This document shows, piece after piece, positions 53,139-61,869 of a stretch of DNA of 64,000 nt. The notes below the pieces were generated by a model. It saw only the letters and a list, made by a program, of their open reading frames with translations, searched no databases and had not been told where the DNA came from. Numbering within the stretch: the first letter of the stretch is position 1; each line of letters opens with the position of its first letter. This DNA is from UBA4742 sp002403895. Its GTDB lineage: Bacteria; Actinomycetota; Acidimicrobiia; Acidimicrobiales; Acidimicrobilacustridaceae. The stretch lies in the NCBI GenBank assembly GCA_036823295.1, contig DAISGD010000002.1, positions 76,533-140,532 on the forward strand. The letters are read 5' to 3'. The position numbers and the translations under genes are program-made.

Positions 53139-54416
53139 ATGGCGCCACCTCGACTGGCCTTGGCCGGGACGGCCACCGGCCGTAGCCTGCGCCGGGTGTT
53201 GAGCGACGTCGCCATCGTGGGGGCCGGGCCCGCGGGCGCCGCGGCCGCCATCACCCTGGCCCGGGCTGGCCGCCAGGTGACGCTGGTGGACAAAGCCACC
53301 TTCCCCCGCGACAAGTTCTGCGGCGACGGTCTCACCGCTGGTGCCTTGCGACTCCTCGAAGGGCTGGGCCTTGCCCCCGGCCTGATGGCCTCATGGCGAG
53401 AGGTCACCGATGTCTGGATCCGCTCGCCCCGCGGTCGGACCGTGCCCTTCGGCCTGCCCCGGGGTGGGGGCCTGTTCGCCGCCGTCGCCCGCCGTCAGGA
53501 TCTCGATGCCGCCCTGGTGGACGTGGCCCGCCAGGCCGGGGTCGACGTGCGCGAGGGCCACCCCGTCACCGGTGCCGTCCAGGATGCCGACCGGGTGACC
53601 CTCCACGTCAACGCACCCGACGATGGGGACGGCACCCGCATCGAGGCCCGCCACGTCATCGGGGCCGACGGCATGTGGTCGCCGCTGCGCAAGCACCTCG
53701 GGGTCGACCGGCCGGGCTACCGGGGCGAATGGCATGCCTTCCGTCAGTACGTCCACCACGTGTCGAGCCGTGCCGCCACCGAGCTGTGGGTGATGTTCGA
53801 ACCGGATCTCCTACCCGGGTACTTCTGGTCGTTCCCCCTCGGCGATGGGCAGGCCAACATCGGCTTCGGGATCGTGCGGGGAGGGGCGGTCACCACCCAT
53901 GACATGAAGCAGTTGTGGCCCGAACTGTTGGCCCGCCCACACATCAGGGAGCTGCTCGGCCCCGACGCCGAGCCCGAGGGCACCCACCGAGCCTGGCCCA
54001 TTCCCACCGATCTGGGTGACGTGGTGCTCACCGACGGTCGGGTGCTGTTCGCCGGCGACGCCATCGCCGCCGCCGATCCCATGACGGGTGAGGGCATCGG
54101 GCAGGCGCTGGCCACCGGCCAGTGGGCGGCCGAGGCCGTGCTGGCCTGCTCCCCGGGTCGCCCGCTGGAGGCCGCCCGCCGCTACGAGCGCACCGTGCGC
54201 CGCGACCTGGCCCGCGACCAACGCTTCGCCGCCTCCCTGGGTCGCGACTTGGCTCATCCGGCTGTGGCCGAGTTCGCCATCGGTGCTGGCGGCCTGACCG
54301 CCTGGACCCGCCGCAACTTCGGCCGCTGGCTGTTCGAGGACTACCCACGAGCCGCGGCGCTCACCCCCGACCGCTGGCGGCGGGGCCTGTTCACCAGCAC
54401 CGGCGCCTACCGCTGA
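53139..54416 (+). CDS. FAD-dependent oxidoreductase of the geranylgeranyl-reductase family
   Basis: 425 residues from ATG 53139; GTG 53196 is possible since conserved sequence begins only near VAIVGAGPAGAAAAITLARAG. FAD fingerprint GxGxxG, then FPRDKFCGDGLTAGALRLLEGLG (the CGDGL element), DGMWSPLRKHLG and VLFAGDAIAAADPMTGEGIGQAL, are the three FAD blocks of the geranylgeranyl reductase group. Such proteins reduce prenyl double bonds of lipids and quinones or oxidise other hydrophobic substrates. An aromatic-ring hydroxylase role is less likely because the usual substrate loop is short. A 13-bp inverted repeat follows the stop. Confidence 0.8.
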   Translation: MAPPRLALAGTATGRSLRRVLSDVAIVGAGPAGAAAAITLARAGRQVTLVDKATFPRDKFCGDGLTAGALRLLEGLGLAPGLMASWREVTDVWIRSPRGRTVPFGLPRGGGLFAAVARRQDLDAALVDVARQAGVDVREGHPVTGAVQDADRVTLHVNAPDDGDGTRIEARHVIGADGMWSPLRKHLGVDRPGYRGEWHAFRQYVHHVSSRAATELWVMFEPDLLPGYFWSFPLGDGQANIGFGIVRGGAVTTHDMKQLWPELLARPHIRELLGPDAEPEGTHRAWPIPTDLGDVVLTDGRVLFAGDAIAAADPMTGEGIGQALATGQWAAEAVLACSPGRPLEAARRYERTVRRDLARDQRFAASLGRDLAHPAVAEFAIGAGGLTAWTRRNFGRWLFEDYPRAAALTPDRWRRGLFTSTGAYR

Positions 54417-54424
54417 ACTACCCG

Positions 54425-54472
54425 TTCTGGCGACGATTTTGTCCCCCAGAGGGCACCAGATCGTCGCCAGAA
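54425..54472. repeat. Inverted repeat with perfect 13-base arms
   Basis: TTCTGGCGACGAT (54425-54437) and ATCGTCGCCAGAA (54460-54472) are exact reverse complements, with a 22-base loop that itself contains CCC/GGG pairing. It lies 9 bases after the flavoprotein stop. No T-run follows, so it may be a factor-dependent terminator, an mRNA-stabilising hairpin or a dispersed intergenic element. Confidence 0.7.
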
Positions 54473-54500
54473 TCCGAGGGGCGGTCAGGTGGGGCCTACG

Positions 54501-55475
54501 ATGCGCGCCATGCGCACACGACTGACCGACCTCCTTGAAGTGGAACACCCGGTGATGCTGGCCGGCATGGGCGGCGTCTCGTACTCGTCGCTGGTGGCGG
54601 CGGTGAGCGAGGCCGGGGGATTCGGGTGCATGGGGGCCTCGACCATGGGCCTCGACAAGATGGTCGGAGAGATCGCCGCGGTGCGGGCCCTCACCGACAA
54701 ACCATTCGGGGTGGACCTGCTCACCGCCGCCCCGGGGGACATGGAAACCCAGGTGCAGGCCATCATCGACGGCGGCGGCCGGTTGTTCGTGGCTGGCCTC
54801 GGCGTGCCCCGTGACGTGATCGACCTGTGCCACCGCCACAACGTGTTGGTCATGAACATGTGCGGCAAGGTTCGCCACGCGGTGGCCGCCGTCGAAGCGG
54901 GTTGCGACATCGTGGTCGCCCAGGGGACCGAGGCCGGCGGCCACACCGGCCAGGTCGCCACCATGGCCCTGGTGCCCCAGGTCGTGGACGCAGTGGGTGA
55001 TCGCGTGCCTGTGGTGGCCGCCGGTGGGCTGTTCGATGGCCGCGGGCTCGCTGCCTCGCTGGCCTTGGGCGCCGACGGTGTGTGGATGGGCACCCGGTTC
55101 ATCGCCACCCCCGAGGCCCGGGCCGTCCCCGGCTACAAAGAGGCGCTGTTGCGCATCGGGGAGGACGGCACCGTGATCTCGCGGGGCTACACCGGCAAGA
55201 CCTGCCGGGTGGTCCGCAACGACTACACCCAGTACTGGGAGGAGCACCCGGCCGACCTCCAGCCGTTCCCCGCCCAGTTCATGCGGTCGATGCACGACGG
55301 GGCCAACCATCTGGGCCTGGACGAGAGCGCCCCCGACATCGACGACGACAGGGAGTTCTGGCCCAGCGGCCAGGGCGCCGGCGCCATCCACGAGCTGGTC
55401 CCGGCCGGCGAGTTGGTCCACCAGATCGTGGCCGAGGCTGAAGCCGTCCTCGGCCGGGTCAGCACCCTCACCTGA
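54501..55475 (+). CDS. Nitronate monooxygenase-family flavoprotein (2-nitropropane dioxygenase type)
   Basis: 324 residues from ATG 54501; ATG 54510 fits equally. The TIM-barrel features are MLAGMGGVSYSSLVAAVSEAGGFG, KPFGVDLL, AQGTEAGGHTGQVATMALVPQV (the FMN phosphate loop with the catalytic His), and VVAAGGLFDGRGLAASLALGADGVWMGTRFIAT. In mycobacterial steroid catabolism a relative (IpdC) acts as an FMN-dependent reductase of a ring C/D-CoA intermediate. Given the FadD3-like and LLM genes nearby, that is a possible role, but true nitronate oxidation cannot be excluded. Confidence 0.82.
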   Translation: MRAMRTRLTDLLEVEHPVMLAGMGGVSYSSLVAAVSEAGGFGCMGASTMGLDKMVGEIAAVRALTDKPFGVDLLTAAPGDMETQVQAIIDGGGRLFVAGLGVPRDVIDLCHRHNVLVMNMCGKVRHAVAAVEAGCDIVVAQGTEAGGHTGQVATMALVPQVVDAVGDRVPVVAAGGLFDGRGLAASLALGADGVWMGTRFIATPEARAVPGYKEALLRIGEDGTVISRGYTGKTCRVVRNDYTQYWEEHPADLQPFPAQFMRSMHDGANHLGLDESAPDIDDDREFWPSGQGAGAIHELVPAGELVHQIVAEAEAVLGRVSTLT

Positions 55476-55533
55476 TCGAACTGATCAAACCCGACACTCC
55501 CGGGCCGACCCCTGCAGCCGCCGCGGGACCCGG

Positions 55534-56565
55534 TTACTCGGACCAGGCCTTGATCTTCTCGATGGTGTCGGTGGCGTTGTCCCCGATCGGGGTGAGGTTC
55601 AGCACCGTCACGCCGGCCTCCTTGAACGCGGCGAGGCGCTCCTTGATCCAACCCTCGGGCCCGCACAGATTGGTGAGGGCCAACAGCTCATCGGGAACCT
55701 TGGCCGCGGCCTCGTCCTTCTTGCCGTCCAGGTAGAGGTCCTGGATCTCCTTGGCCTCGGCCTCATAGCCATAGCGGCAGGCCAGGTCGTTGTAGAAGTT
55801 GCGGCCCCGCGCTCCCATGCCACCCACGTAGAGGGCGACCATGGGCCGGGCGAACTCGGCCACCTGGGCCGCGTCGTCGCCGATGGCGACCAGTCCCCCT
55901 GCCACGATCTCCAACGGACCGAGTTCAGGGGCGCGCTTGGCCCCGCCGGCGGCCAGGTCGGCCCCCCAGACGTCCTTGGCCCGCTCGGGGATATAGAACA
56001 ACGGCAGCCACCCGTTGGCCAGCTCTGCGGTCATCTCCACGTTCTTGGGCCCGAGCGAGGCGATGTAGATCGGGATCGAGTCGCGCACGGGGTGGGAGAT
56101 GAGCTTCAGCGGCTTGCCCAGCCCGGTTCCCTTCTCGGGCGGCAGGGGCAGGGTGAAATACTTTCCGTCGTAGACGAGCTTCTCCCGCTTCCAGGCCATG
56201 CGGCAGATGTCGATGAGCTCACGGGTGCGGCCCAACGGGGCCTGGTAAGGCACGCCGTGGAATCCCTCGATCACCTGCGGGCCCGATGCCCCCAATCCGA
56301 GGATGCACCGGCCGTCACTCATGGCGTCGACGCCGGCGGCCGTCTGGGCGATGAGCGCCGGGGTCCTCGTGTAGATGGGCAGGATGCCCGAGCCGACCTG
56401 AACGGTGTCAGTCGTTGCGGCCAGGTAGCCCATCATCGAGGGCGCATCGAAGCCATAGGCCTCGGCCACCCACACGATGTCCAGGCCGGCCTTCTCGTAC
56501 TCGCTCACCAGCCGGGCCGACTCCTTGAAGCCGCCGGCGTAGGGGACCTGCATGCCGAGCTTCAT
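55534..56565 (-). CDS. LLM-class (F420-dependent type) oxidoreductase
   Basis: 343 residues with a luciferase-like barrel. MKLGMQVPYAGGF, then KAGLDIVWVAEAYGFDAPSMMGYLAA, VQVGSGILPIYTRTPALIAQTAAGVDAMSDGRCILGLGASGPQVIEGFHG, and HPVRDSIPIYIASLGPKN are typical of F420-dependent members. It resembles the protein encoded next to Ltp3/Ltp4 in mycobacteria (Rv3520c). The ATG at 56565 overlaps the stop of the small gene upstream as ATGA. It probably reduces or oxidises a steroid-CoA or related intermediate; the substrate is not known. Cofactor F420 is inferred from family. Confidence 0.85.
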   Translation of the reverse strand: MKLGMQVPYAGGFKESARLVSEYEKAGLDIVWVAEAYGFDAPSMMGYLAATTDTVQVGSGILPIYTRTPALIAQTAAGVDAMSDGRCILGLGASGPQVIEGFHGVPYQAPLGRTRELIDICRMAWKREKLVYDGKYFTLPLPPEKGTGLGKPLKLISHPVRDSIPIYIASLGPKNVEMTAELANGWLPLFYIPERAKDVWGADLAAGGAKRAPELGPLEIVAGGLVAIGDDAAQVAEFARPMVALYVGGMGARGRNFYNDLACRYGYEAEAKEIQDLYLDGKKDEAAAKVPDELLALTNLCGPEGWIKERLAAFKEAGVTVLNLTPIGDNATDTIEKIKAWSE

Positions 56566-56915
56566 GCTGCGCTGCCTCCCGAATCAGGAACGGGGGAAGG
56601 TGCCGCGGACGCCACCGCACCGCGAGCGGAGGCCGCGGCGCGAGCCGCCTCTCGCTCCGCCTCACGGACCTCAGCCCGCGCCTGTTGCTGGGCCGCCGCC
56701 CACGCCTCCGGGGTGGTGAGATCGCCGGCGCTGAGCATCCCCCGCTCGATCGCTCGCTTGTCACCGCCGTCGAACAGCACCCGGTACCGCACCCACGACA
56801 AGCCGTTGATGAGCAGGATCTTGCCCGGGGTGCCGGCGGGGATGCCCGGGAGGTCGTGGGCTGCCACCACCTTCTGGTGCTGGGAGAACACCGGAGTGTC
56901 GTTCCTCTTGGCCAT
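56562..56915 (-). CDS. Small conserved-looking protein coupled to the LLM gene
   Basis: 117 residues. The first 70 (HQKVVAAHDLPGIPAGTPGKILLINGLSWVRYRVLFDGGDKRAIERGML) look like a small beta-barrel resembling SH3 folds, then LTTPEAW and an Ala/Glu/Arg-rich helix, then a low-complexity Pro/Ser tail. AAGGAG lies ten bases before ATG 56915. It overlaps the LLM gene by ATGA. I do not recognise a family with certainty; tight coupling suggests it works with the LLM enzyme. Confidence 0.6.
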   Translation of the reverse strand: MAKRNDTPVFSQHQKVVAAHDLPGIPAGTPGKILLINGLSWVRYRVLFDGGDKRAIERGMLSAGDLTTPEAWAAAQQQARAEVREAEREAARAAASARGAVASAAPSPVPDSGGSAA

Positions 56916-56990
56916 CGGGTCGTGCTCCTTGGGGTTTCCTGCGCTCGGATCAAGCAGGTCGAATGCGACGGGTCGAAATGATGGTGCCGG

Positions 56991-58148
56991 TCAGCCTCGG
57001 CGGGCCTCGGACCAGGTGAGGCCGGTCTCGACATCGACATCGTGGGGTAGCCCCAGCACGCGCTCGGCGATGATGTTGCGTTGGACGTCGCCCGTTCCCC
57101 CACCGATGGTGAGGGCCTGCGAGAACAGCCAACCGTAGTGCCAGATGCCCGGATCGGCGTCGAGCGGGCGACCGTCGGTCAACATGGCGCCCGAGCCGCA
57201 GAGATCCTTAGCCAGCGCCATGATGTCTTGGCCGTGCTCGTCGGCCAGGACCTTGCGCACCGAGGCCTCGGGTCCCGGGGCTTCACCCTTGATGGCCGCG
57301 GTCACGCTTCGCAACCGGATCAGGCGAAGGATCTCGTCGTGCTCGAAGAGCCTCGCCAGGCGATCACGCAGGAAAGGATCGTCGGTGCCCCCCTGGGCCC
57401 GCACCAGATCGAGCAGGTCGGTGGCCGTCGGGCCCAGGCCCCACAGGGCGCCGCCGCCCGACAGCGAGACCCGCTCGTTGCCCAGCGTCACCTTGGCCAG
57501 CGACCAGCCCTCGTTCACCTCGCCCACCAGGTTCTCCGCCGGCAACCGCACGTCGGTGAAGAACACCTCGTTGAATGTGTGGGCACCGGTCATCTCGATG
57601 ATGGGTCGGATCTCGACGCCGGGGGCGTCCATCGGGCAGATGAAATAGGAGATGCCCTTGTGCTTGGGGGCATCGGGGTTGGTGCGGGCGATGAGGATGC
57701 CGTAGCTCGAATGCTGGGCCAGCGACGTCCAGATCTTCTGACCGTTGATGATCCATTCGTCCCCGTCCCGCACGGCCCGGGTGCCCAGGTTGGCCAGGTC
57801 ACTCCCCGCGCCCGGCTCGCTGAACAGCTGGCACCAGATCTCCTCGGCGGCCAGCAGCGGGAACAGGTACCGCTCCTTCTGGGCCTCGGTGCCGGCGTGG
57901 ACGAGGGTGGGGCCGGCCCACCCGATTCCGATCTGGTTGGACGGGCGCCCCACGCCGGCCCGCTTCAGCTCGTCGTCGATGATCAGCTGGTGGATGGGGT
58001 CGGCGTCGAGCCCCCAAGGCCGGGGCCAGTGGGGAGCGACCAGCCCCGCCTCGGCCATCTGACGGCCGGTCGGATCGGGGTGCTCGGACAACCAGTTGCG
58101 CACCGCAATCCGGCGGGGGTCGTCTTCGGCGGGTATGTCGAAATCCAC
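56991..58148 (-). CDS. Acyl-CoA dehydrogenase (FadE-type)
   Basis: 385 residues from GTG 58148. QLFSEPGAGSDLANLGTRAVRDGDEWIINGQKIWTS and the end GGGTGDVQRNIIAERVLGLPHDVD identify the family; Gly replaces the YEGT Glu as in the other steroid-type enzymes here. The N-terminus MDFDIPAEDDPRRIAVRNWLSEHP is also typical. First gene of a minus-strand group with the 117-residue protein and the LLM enzyme; divergent from the FadD19-like ligase. No KstR-type palindrome is found in the 150-base divergent gap. Expected function: alpha,beta-dehydrogenation of an acyl-CoA. Confidence 0.86.
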   Translation of the reverse strand: MDFDIPAEDDPRRIAVRNWLSEHPDPTGRQMAEAGLVAPHWPRPWGLDADPIHQLIIDDELKRAGVGRPSNQIGIGWAGPTLVHAGTEAQKERYLFPLLAAEEIWCQLFSEPGAGSDLANLGTRAVRDGDEWIINGQKIWTSLAQHSSYGILIARTNPDAPKHKGISYFICPMDAPGVEIRPIIEMTGAHTFNEVFFTDVRLPAENLVGEVNEGWSLAKVTLGNERVSLSGGGALWGLGPTATDLLDLVRAQGGTDDPFLRDRLARLFEHDEILRLIRLRSVTAAIKGEAPGPEASVRKVLADEHGQDIMALAKDLCGSGAMLTDGRPLDADPGIWHYGWLFSQALTIGGGTGDVQRNIIAERVLGLPHDVDVETGLTWSEARRG

Positions 58149-58300
58149 GCCCGGAACCTAGTGCGCGTCCGCTGTCCGCTCCGAACCCGAACCGGCGTAG
58201 GAGACGGTCGCCCTGGCGACCCACTTCTGACGCCGGTTGGTCCAGCTCGTAGACTCCCGCCGCTCACATCTCGACCGCAGCTTGACCTCAGGGGGAAACC

Positions 58301-59926
58301 ATGCCGGCCTGGAACTTCGCGACCATGTGGGAGCTCGTCGCCGACGTGCTCCCCGATGCGCCCGCCGTGATCCAGGGCGACCGGGTCGTGACCTGGGCCG
58401 AGTTCGACCGCCACGCCGACGGTATCGCCCGCACGCTGATCGATCGGGGCGCCACCCACCAGGACAAGGTGGCCCAGTACCTCTACAACTGCCCCGAGTA
58501 TCTCGAGTCGATGTTCGGCGCGTTCAAGGCCGGCCTCGTACCGGTCAACACCAACTACCGCTACGCCGGCGACGAGCTCGTCTACCTGTGGGACAACGCC
58601 GACGCGGTGTGCGTGGTCTTCCACGGCGCCTTCACCGACCGGGTGGAAGCCATCCGCGACCGGCTCACGAAGGTCACCACCTGGCTATGGGTCGACGACG
58701 GCACCGGACCATGCCCCGAGTGGGCCATCTCCTACACCGACGCCGCCGCCGCTCGCACCGAGCGAGTCGTCCCGCCCTGGGGCCGGGGCGAAGATGACCT
58801 GTTGCTCATGTACACCGGCGGCACCACCGGCATGCCCAAGGGGGTCATGTGGCGCCAGGATTCGCTCACCCGGGCCGTCGTGTCGGCCGCCAACCCGCTG
58901 TGGGCGGGCGACGCCGACTACGACGCCATGCGCCAGTTGCTCGAGACCGCGCCCCCCGACGGGGCGCTGCTGCCCGGCCCACCCCTCATGCACGGCACCG
59001 GTCAGTTCACGACGTTCATCGCCCTCAGCGGCGGCGGCACCGTGGTGCTGTTGCCCAGCCGTGCCTTCGATGTCGAGGAACTGCTCGACACCATCGAGGA
59101 CCGCCAGGTGAACTCGCTCATCATCGTGGGTGACGCCTTCGCCAAGCCCATCTTGAGGGCGCTCGACGGCGAGCCCGACCGATGGGACCTCTCGGGACTG
59201 GCCATGGTCACCTCGTCGGGAGTGATGTGGAGCGGGCCGGTGAAGCAAGGCCTTTTGCGCCACAACCCCAACATGATGCTCATCGACGTGTTCTCCTCGT
59301 CGGAGGCGCTCGGTCTGGGGGCATCGGTGTCGATGGGTGACACCGCCGAGCAAACGGCCAAGTTCCGCCTGGGCGAGACCGCCCGGGTCATCGGTGACGA
59401 CGGCCGGGATGTGGAGCCCGGGTCGGGCCAGACCGGCCGAGTGGCCGTCCGAGGCCACACCCCCGTCGGCTATTACAAGGACCCGGAGAAATCGGCCGCC
59501 ACGTTCCTGCTCATCGACGGCGACACGTACTCCGTGCCCGGCGACTACGCCCGCATCGAGGCCGACGGCTCGCTCACCCTCCTCGGCCGCGGCTCGGTGT
59601 GCATCAACACCGGCGGCGAGAAGGTCTACCCCGAAGAGGTCGAGGAGATCCTCAAAGAGCACCCCTCCGTGCAGGACGCGGTGGCGGTCGGCACCCCCGA
59701 CGACAAGTTCGGCGAGGTCATCACCGCGGTGATCGAAGCCACACCGGGCGCCACGCTCAACGAGGACGAGCTGGTGGCCTGGGTCAAGAGCCGGCTGGCT
59801 TCGTTCAAGGCCCCCAAGCACGTCGTGCCCATCACCACCATCGGCCGGGCCCCCAACGGCAAGGTCGACTACAAGCGCCTCAAGGGCTACGCCGCCGACC
59901 AGCTCGGCGTCACCCTCAGCTCCTAG
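58301..59926 (+). CDS. FadD19-like acyl-CoA synthetase (long-chain/sterol side-chain ligase)
   Basis: 541 residues from ATG 58301 behind CAGGGGGAAA. LLMYTGGTTGMPKGVMWRQD is the AMP-binding motif; YTGGTTGxPKGVMWR is characteristic of the FadD19/FadD17 group of actinobacterial sterol side-chain ligases. Other blocks: VFSSSEALGLG, LLGRGSVCINTGGEKVYPEEVEEIL, and the catalytic Lys in PNGKVDYKRLK. FadD19 activates the C26/C24 sterol acids; here the exact substrate is unknown. It is divergent from the FadE gene and probably acts in the same pathway. Stop at 59926. Confidence 0.86.
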   Translation: MPAWNFATMWELVADVLPDAPAVIQGDRVVTWAEFDRHADGIARTLIDRGATHQDKVAQYLYNCPEYLESMFGAFKAGLVPVNTNYRYAGDELVYLWDNADAVCVVFHGAFTDRVEAIRDRLTKVTTWLWVDDGTGPCPEWAISYTDAAAARTERVVPPWGRGEDDLLLMYTGGTTGMPKGVMWRQDSLTRAVVSAANPLWAGDADYDAMRQLLETAPPDGALLPGPPLMHGTGQFTTFIALSGGGTVVLLPSRAFDVEELLDTIEDRQVNSLIIVGDAFAKPILRALDGEPDRWDLSGLAMVTSSGVMWSGPVKQGLLRHNPNMMLIDVFSSSEALGLGASVSMGDTAEQTAKFRLGETARVIGDDGRDVEPGSGQTGRVAVRGHTPVGYYKDPEKSAATFLLIDGDTYSVPGDYARIEADGSLTLLGRGSVCINTGGEKVYPEEVEEILKEHPSVQDAVAVGTPDDKFGEVITAVIEATPGATLNEDELVAWVKSRLASFKAPKHVVPITTIGRAPNGKVDYKRLKGYAADQLGVTLSS

Positions 59927-59953
59927 CCCCGGTGGTCTAGGCAAGGAACCCCC

Positions 59954-60115
59954 GGCTACCACAACGGCGCGCTCACCGGACAACGGCTCTCTTTCTCGAC
60001 AAGGGCCGAGCCCCCACCGGCCACCCGCCGATGGGCCGAGGAGACCGTCACCGAGATCGTGGCCGACCATCCCGCCCCGCGCTGGACGGACCGCTTCCGC
60101 CGTCGCTCGACCTGA
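59954..60115 (+). other. Open stretch resembling a protein C-terminus, no start codon
   Basis: In the 241-base gap after the ligase gene, the plus strand reads GYHNGALTGQRLSFSTRAEP, then WAEETVTEIVADHPAPRWTD, ending at TGA 60113-60115. The YHNGALTGQR string looks like the tail of an oxidoreductase or transferase, and no start codon or ribosome-binding site precedes it. I read it as a possible remnant; chance is not excluded. Confidence 0.2.
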
Positions 60116-60167
60116 CCCGAACCGGAACCCGAATCCCGCTCCGCCGGTTCAGAGGTCGGGCCGTTGA

Positions 60168-61652
60168 TCAGCGCGGGGAGCTGGTGACCGCCAAGGGGGT
60201 GGCGTCCAGCGGGCAGTGGAAGCAGGGCTCGGCCGGTTCGGCCTCGGTGTCGAGCACGGCGTTCGAGATGGCGACGAAACCCACCGCCCCGCCGACGGCG
60301 CAGGCGGCCGCGCCGATGAGGCAGGCGACGTGGAAGCCGTGCACCAGGCTGGAGGCGGTGACGGCGGCCGATCGGTCGAGCCCGGTGAGCAGGGGGATGG
60401 CGGCCACCGCCAGCAGGCCGGCGGCGCGGGCCACGGCGTTGTTGACCCCGGAGGCGACTCCGGCGTGGCGCACATCGGCGGCGGCCAGCACGGTGGCGGT
60501 GAGAGGCGCCACGGTGATGGCCAGCCCGATCCCGAACGCGGTCACGGCCGGCAGGACGGTGGTGGCGTAGGTCCCGCCGGGTTGGATGCGGGTGAGCAGG
60601 ACCATGCCGGCCGCCACCACCAGCGGGCCGGCGGTCAACTGCAGCCGAGGGCCGATGCGCTGGGCCAGGGCACCGCTGCGAGCGGAGAACACCAACATGA
60701 CGAGCGTGATCGGCAGCAGCGAGGCGCCCGCCTCCAGCGGGGAGTAGCCGAGGGCGCTCTGCAGCACCAGCCCGACGAGGAACAGGACCATGCCCAGGGC
60801 GCCGTAGACCACGAAGGTGAGGCCGTTGGCCGCGCTGAACTGGCGGTTGCGGAAGATGCCGGGCGGCAGCATGGGGTGCAGCAGCCGGGCCTCGACGACG
60901 ACGAAGGCGATCAGGGTGATCACCCCGACCGCGCCGATGTCGCCCCGCTGCTCGATGAGGGCGTAGGTGGTGAGGGCGAGGCCACCGGCCCCGAGGACGG
61001 CGCCGGCGACGTCGACCCGACCGGTGGCGGTGGGATCGCGCGATTCGGGCACATGGCGCACGGCGAGGACGAGCACCACCGCGATCAGGGGAAGGTTGAG
61101 CACGAAGATCCATCGCCAGGAGGCCGCGCCGGTGAGCCAGCCGCCGACGAAGGGGCCGATGGCGGTGGTCACGCCCCCGAGCCCGGACCAGGCGCCGATG
61201 GCCCGGGCCCGGTCGGCCGGGTGGAACGCGGCCGACAGCAGCGCCAGGCTGCCCGGGGTCAGCAGGGCGCCCCCGACGCCCTGCACCAGCCGGGCACCCA
61301 CCAGGAAGCCGATGGACGGGGCGGCGGCGCAGGCGGCCGAGGCCACGCCGAACCACACCAGGCCCAGGCAGAACACCCGGCGACGGCCGAAGCGATCGCC
61401 CAGCGCGCCCCCCAGCAAGATGAGCGAGGCCAGCGTCAAGGTGTAGGCCGTCACCACCCACTGCAGACCGGCCAGATCGGCGTGCAGATCCTGGCCGAGG
61501 CGGGGGAGGGCGACGTTGACCACCGTGGCGTCGAGGGAGGCGACCCCGGAGCCGAGCACCGCCGCGGCCAGCACCCAGCGTCCCGCCGCCGACGAGAAGC
61601 GGACCGAGCCGGCTCCGCCGGAGGCACTGCTTTCCCCGAGGCGTGCGGTCAC
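60168..61652 (-). CDS. MFS transporter, DHA2 (14-helix drug:H+ antiporter) family
   Basis: 494 residues from GTG 61652 with about 14 predicted helices. The motif after helix 2 (GALGDRFGRRRVFCLG) is motif A; AIGPFVGGWLTGAASWRWIFVLNLP holds motif C (GPxxGG). The ending CFHCPLDATPLAVTSSPR is an unusual Cys-containing tail. This is an EmrB/QacA-type exporter of hydrophobic compounds, perhaps drugs or toxic pathway products. It lies alone, on the same strand as the phosphodiesterase upstream. Confidence 0.87.
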   Translation of the reverse strand: MTARLGESSASGGAGSVRFSSAAGRWVLAAAVLGSGVASLDATVVNVALPRLGQDLHADLAGLQWVVTAYTLTLASLILLGGALGDRFGRRRVFCLGLVWFGVASAACAAAPSIGFLVGARLVQGVGGALLTPGSLALLSAAFHPADRARAIGAWSGLGGVTTAIGPFVGGWLTGAASWRWIFVLNLPLIAVVLVLAVRHVPESRDPTATGRVDVAGAVLGAGGLALTTYALIEQRGDIGAVGVITLIAFVVVEARLLHPMLPPGIFRNRQFSAANGLTFVVYGALGMVLFLVGLVLQSALGYSPLEAGASLLPITLVMLVFSARSGALAQRIGPRLQLTAGPLVVAAGMVLLTRIQPGGTYATTVLPAVTAFGIGLAITVAPLTATVLAAADVRHAGVASGVNNAVARAAGLLAVAAIPLLTGLDRSAAVTASSLVHGFHVACLIGAAACAVGGAVGFVAISNAVLDTEAEPAEPCFHCPLDATPLAVTSSPR

Positions 61653-61813
61653 CCGGCCAACGCTAGAGGGCCGGTGCCGACGTGAACGAGCCTGCCGACG
61701 ATCCGACTGCGGCTACGTCTCAGCCTGAGGCCGAGATAGCCACGACCATCGGCTCAGGGCCAGAGGGCGGGGCAGACACCTAAGCGACCTACGATCCCAA
61801 CGCCAGAGCTACG

Positions 61814-61839
61814 AGGGCCAGCCCTACCGGGCTGGCTCT
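61814..61839 (-). terminator. Hairpin terminator downstream of the phosphodiesterase gene
   Basis: AGGGCCAGCCC and GGGCTGGCTCT pair (11 pairs, one wobble) around TACC, about 30 bases after the stop of the gene at 61870 on the minus strand. On the plus strand it is followed by TCTTGTCG. The rest of 61653-61869 shows nothing else. Confidence 0.6.
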
Positions 61840-61869
61840 TGTCGTTGTGGGCCAAGAGTAAGGGCAGAG

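Noticed and set aside
61741..61840. tRNA-like stem and loop region
   Set aside because: No acceptor stem, no T-loop GTTCGA and no CCA; the stem at 61814 reads better as a terminator.
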